From positions 1,178,001-1,242,000 of the forward strand of contig JBCAML010000019.1 in assembly GCA_038503075.1 (NCBI GenBank): a DNA stretch of 64,000 bases. The letters run 5' to 3'. The position numbers and the translations under genes are program-made. Under the pieces are notes generated by a model that was given only the letters and a program-made list of their open reading frames with translations, made no database searches and was not told the DNA's origin. Shown one piece after another: positions 60,405-64,000 of this stretch (position 1 is its first letter; each line of letters begins with the position of its first letter). The stretch is from Gyromitra esculenta. Its lineage: Eukaryota > Ascomycota > Pezizomycetes > Pezizales > Discinaceae.

Positions 60405-63357
60405 ATGGGGTTGGGAAGCTGTATCAAGGGCCTTCTTCCACGTCGGCGCCCAAAATCTCGAACCACATACCCCGGACTAAGCCTGCCGCCCCCAGCTGGG
60501 TCTACCTCCTCCTCCATGGCAGAATCGACTAGCTCCCCAGCTCCAACTCCGCGAGTCTCCACCACAGCGGATCTGCCCTTAAATGAGTTACCCGCGGCTG
60601 AGCCTGAAACAACTGAAGCCTTATCTGATGTTGTGATAACGACACGGACTAGCTCTAGCGCTCCTGCAGCACTATCTACCCCGGAACCATCCTCCGCATC
60701 AGTTTCTCAATCAACAACGGGCCCAGAACTAACGGAAGAACACAGTGCCTCTAAAACTCTGTGGCAGCAAGCCATTTCAAAGATAGAGCCGGAACATCAG
60801 GAATGCATTGACTTCCAGAACAAAAGCGAACTCGAGGCACTCAATGGATTTATTCAGAAGGTCGCGGAAAAGCAGAAAGATTGGCAAGATAACCAATGGT
60901 ACTATGAGCGAGGGGGAGAAAAAGTATATCTGAGGGACCACATGAACACTCTCCTTGTCCATTTAAACAGATATGCAGTTATCGGGGACATCGCTGTTGG
61001 GTGTAAACCTAATGTTGCAGCGCTTGCATGGGCGGGCTTCAGGTTTCTCCTGAAGGTAAGGCTCGGAAAAGAAATGCCTTTGCACTAAATAAAGGGATAC
61101 TTATATACGTATACTTACTTTTTTAGGTTGCAAGCGCTGACATGGAAAACATGAAAACAATTTTCGAAAGCTTAGCCTATCTTGTGCGGCTTGTGATCCG
61201 TTGTTCTCTCTATGAAAACATTTACATTCAGAGACATCCTAATCTCGAAGCCCTTAAGCTTCTCAATCATTCCTTGTTAAATCTTTACGTGTCAACTTTA
61301 GAATACCTCCACTATGCAATGCGTCATCTCAGCCATGGTACTGCAGGTAAGCTATCTGCTTCTTTTAGCGGGCAGGAAGAAATATAACCTAATTTATCTA
61401 TCAAGTCCGGATTACCACGAGTGTTTGGTCAGGGCTAGGGGAATGTTTTCAAAATGTCAAGACTTTGGAAATGGAGGTAGATCGAGATGCTGGTACGGCC
61501 GCGCAAGAAGGTTTGAGACCTAACCTTATTTTTTCTTGGGATTTTACTGACTAATTAATTCTTTTTACCGATATGTAGTAGTTGCAATAACCAACCCCTG
61601 TATGTGCCTGATCATCCTAACTTTAATCATAGTGGAGCCAGCTAATCACTAACCCCCCAAGTAGCCCAAGATAATAGGACAGACGAATTAGAGAAATTTC
61701 TCGCGGAAATACGAGAACCAGTTTTAAGGATAAAACGCACAGTTGCGGACATATATGCGTCTGTTCAAGGTTCGTATCATGTTAGCTCTCTATATCAATC
61801 CTCAGTCTAACTTCTAAAGAAAACGAACGTTTTGAAATATTGAATTGGGTGTCCAAGGTGGGGTACGTTGAAGACCACATGTCAATCAATTCACTTCACA
61901 ATCCCAACACTGGGGGGTGGTTGTCGCGAAATCGTAAATTTCTGCATTGGAAAGATTCAAACGAGTCGTCAGTTCTTTGGCTTCATGGCAGAGGTGAGAA
62001 ACCTATCTCAATTGTTATTCGACAAAAATCTAATTTGATGCCTATCAGCTGGGGCTGGAAAATCGATACTTGCGTAGGTACCTCAGTGTTTTGTTACTGC
62101 CACTATGAACTAATCTGCTACAGATCCCAGATCATTTCTGGGTTGGGATGCAAGAAAGGGGACGCGCTTGCGTATTTTTACTGCAACGAAAGGAAAACTG
62201 GGCATCTAAATCCTGAGTGGTGGAGAAACCCAGAATCAGTCCTCAGAACCCTTATCAAACAACTTTGTTTGATGGGCCCTTCCTCTCAAGATCTTCCAAA
62301 GCCAGTATTAGATATATACCAGCAACGAAAGAAAAGTGCCGACACTTCCAGGCTTCTTGATATAGGAGAGAGTAGGCGTCTTCTTACTAAACTATCGACG
62401 GGATTTCTTCAAATGACAATTATTATCAATGCACTGGATGAATGCGATCGAGATACTAGATGGGAACTTTTTAATACTCTGGAGAAAATTTTGCAAGAAG
62501 CTATATCCTCAGAGAATATTATCAAGATTCTTGTCACCAGCCGAGAGTATCGCGACGTCCGGGACACGTTTGATAAATTTCCGAATATCGACATCCGATC
62601 ACAACTACAAGACATTACGAGTGACATAAATATTTACATCAATACAGAGATTGAAACATACATACAGAGGGGGCGTTGTAAAGGGTTGTTGCTTAATGGG
62701 AAGATAAACGAGGAGCTGAAAAATCGCGTTGTCTCAACTCTCGATAGTAAGGTGGACGGCATGTAAGTTTCACTTTCGCGAACTTTTAGAACAGTACAGA
62801 TTCTAAGACAATTTAGGTTCCTGTGGGTTAGGTTTCAAATTTTGAAGATATCTAGGCAAAGTTTACAGGCAGGTGTGGAGGAAGTCCTGGGGAAATTACC
62901 GGAGGATTTAGCTGCGACTTATACGGAGATTTGGGAAAGCATGACCCTCCGGAGCGAAAGCAAAAGCGATAGGATGATTATAGAAAATGTTCTGACTTGG
63001 TTGCTCTACGCGGAAAGGCCTCTCTCGCCCGAAGAGTTTATTGAAGCTATTTCATTTGGCATTGCGAAAGGGAACTTGGATACTGATACGGTTCTTGACC
63101 TATGCCAAAACCTTGTCGTATACGATGAGGAACTTAAAATCCTCCGATTTACTCACCTTTCTGTGCAAGAATTCTTACTCGGCCAAAGTCAGTTCGGTCC
63201 GGAGAAGGCCCATACGAGGATGGCGGAAGTTTGTCTCACATTGATTACCACCCTGCCAAATGAACCAAATGAACAACCTGTAGTTTTGATGGATTATTCC
63301 AACACGAAATGGCCAGCTCACCTACGCCAGGCAGGCACTGGAAGTGATACTCTTTAA
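60405..63357 (+). CDS. NACHT NLR-type protein, interrupted, 9 exons
   Basis: STAND NTPase of the fungal NOD-like receptor class, cut by an in-frame TAA at 63355-63357 after 826 codons. Exons: 60405-61055, 61127-61346, 61406-61510, a 21-nt microexon 61579-61599, 61665-61769, 61820-61993, 62049-62073, 62124-62762 and 62817-63357. After a Ser/Pro/Thr-rich leader comes an NWD-like N-terminal domain (LWQQAISKIEPEHQECIDF, VYLRDHMNTLLVHLNRYAVI, PNVAALAWAGFRFLLKVAS). The P-loop HGRAGAGKSILA is rebuilt across two introns; the Walker B-like IIINALDECDRD and sensor-like ILVTSREYRD follow. The winged-helix part has LTWLLYAERPLSPEEFIEAI and FTHLSVQEFLLG. The same reading frame continues beyond the TAA into ankyrin repeats. 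Fungal NLRs act in non-self recognition and cell death. The microexon is optional for frame. Confidence 0.8.
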
Positions 63358-64000
63358 GATCTATGGAAAAGGCTTCTAGACCCTTACCCACCTTATTTCG
63401 CATGGGTTTTAAACGCTGGCTCATACTCTCCGAGGTTGCGAGCTCCCGAATCGGAAATAATTTCACCTTTATTCGTTGCACTTTACTTTGAGCTTTGGGA
63501 TATCTCCAAATTCCTCCTTCATACAGGGGCAAACCCCAACTGTTGCAATCGCTCTTACGAAACACCGCTTCATCAAGTTGCGAGACGCGGACATATCGAG
63601 CTTGTGGATTTATTACTCGGGAAAGATGGGGTGGGTGTGAACAACAATGACGGATATGGTCGTACACCACTATCATATGTTGCAGGGAGGGGACACGAGA
63701 AAGTGGTGCAGCTGCTGCTTGAGACAGATGGAGTAGATGTGAACAACAAGGATAACTTCTATAATTGTACGCCATTATCGTATGCTGCAAAGAAGGGACA
63801 CGAGAAAGTGGTGCAGCAGCTGCTTGAGACAGATGGAGTAGATTTGAACAACAATGACATATTTGGTTGTACGCCGCTATCATATGCTACAAGAAAGAGA
63901 CACGAGAAGGTGGTGCAACTGCTACCTAAAAGGAGGGAATTTAAACGATAGAACAGTGGGCCGTACACCATATGCTGAACAAAGGGGAAGTAACAGATAC
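63358..64000 (+). pseudogene. Ankyrin-repeat part of the NLR gene, beyond the stop, truncated by the window
   Basis: Directly after TAA the same frame reads DLWKRLLDPYPPYFAWVLNA, the usual linker of NACHT-ankyrin proteins. It continues through ankyrin repeats such as ETPLHQVARRGHIELVDLLL, RTPLSYVAGRGHEKVVQLLL and CTPLSYAAKKGHEKVVQQLL to a TAG at 63949-63951. A further repeat start, GRTPYAEQRG, appears after the TAG in a shifted frame and runs off the edge. The segment therefore has two lesions. It may be a decayed 3' half, or be expressed as a separate protein; an ATG lies only deep in the linker or later. Confidence 0.6.
63690..63855 (+). repeat. Near-identical ankyrin-coding tandem repeats (105 bp apart)
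   Basis: The block beginning CACGAGAAAGTGGTGCAGC occurs at about 63693 and again at about 63798. Each is followed by TGCTTGAGACAGATGGAGTA with very few differences over about 55 bases, pointing to recent duplication; a third, more diverged copy starts near 63900. Confidence 0.85.

Overview
The window is nuclear DNA of a filamentous ascomycete (Pezizomycotina). The evidence is intron architecture (many 45-140 nt GT-AG introns with CTAAC/CTAAT-type branch points), long pyrimidine-rich leaders before ATGs, and families typical of that group: a KapC-type bZIP factor, PAR32-like GRGGAGN repeats, HeLo/DUF7580 and NACHT-ankyrin proteins, and a fungal GH3 beta-glucosidase. The genus cannot be fixed from the sequence. 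No bacterial-style operon, rRNA, tRNA, CRISPR array or intact transposon was seen. Exon boundaries below were derived by hand from splice signals, frame continuity and protein-family continuity.

Layout. 1.5-4.2 kb: arrestin-domain protein (-). 6.2-7.5 kb: KapC-like bZIP factor (+). 7.5-12.8 kb: gene-poor. 12.8-13.6 kb: ADP-ribosyltransferase-like protein (-). 15.7-16.3 kb: PAR32-like GRGGAGN protein (+). 20.2-21.8 kb: single-finger C2H2 factor (+). 25.4-27.3 kb: MATH-BTB protein (+). 28.8-29.0 and 30.5-31.1 kb: two candidate small secreted cysteine proteins (-). 33.9-36.7 kb: secreted GH3 beta-glucosidase (+). 38.4-39.6 kb: BTB-like protein (+). 41.3-42.0 kb: EBP/EXPERA-like membrane protein (+), convergent with an unrecognised 333-aa protein (-) at 42.5-43.5 kb. 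44.8-46.7 kb: HeLo-like/DUF7580 protein (-). 47.4-50.3 kb: unrecognised six-exon gene (+). 51.4-53.7 kb: U2AF large subunit (-), divergent from COQ5 (+) at 54.2-55.3 kb. 57.0-59.2 kb: pyruvate kinase (+). 59.9-60.3 kb: cryptic 87-codon three-exon gene (-). 60.4-64.0 kb: NACHT-ankyrin NLR (+), interrupted by an in-frame TAA and running to the window edge.

The set mixes core housekeeping functions (splicing, ubiquinone synthesis, glycolysis) and regulators (arrestin, bZIP, C2H2, PAR32-like, BTB) with an accessory fraction (ART-like, secreted proteins, HeLo/DUF7580, NLR). The accessory genes are the least conserved and carry most of the oddities. The right-hand third places a HeLo-type and an NLR-type gene about 14 kb apart. 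In fungi such families act in non-self recognition and regulated cell death, but nothing in the sequence proves that these two cooperate.
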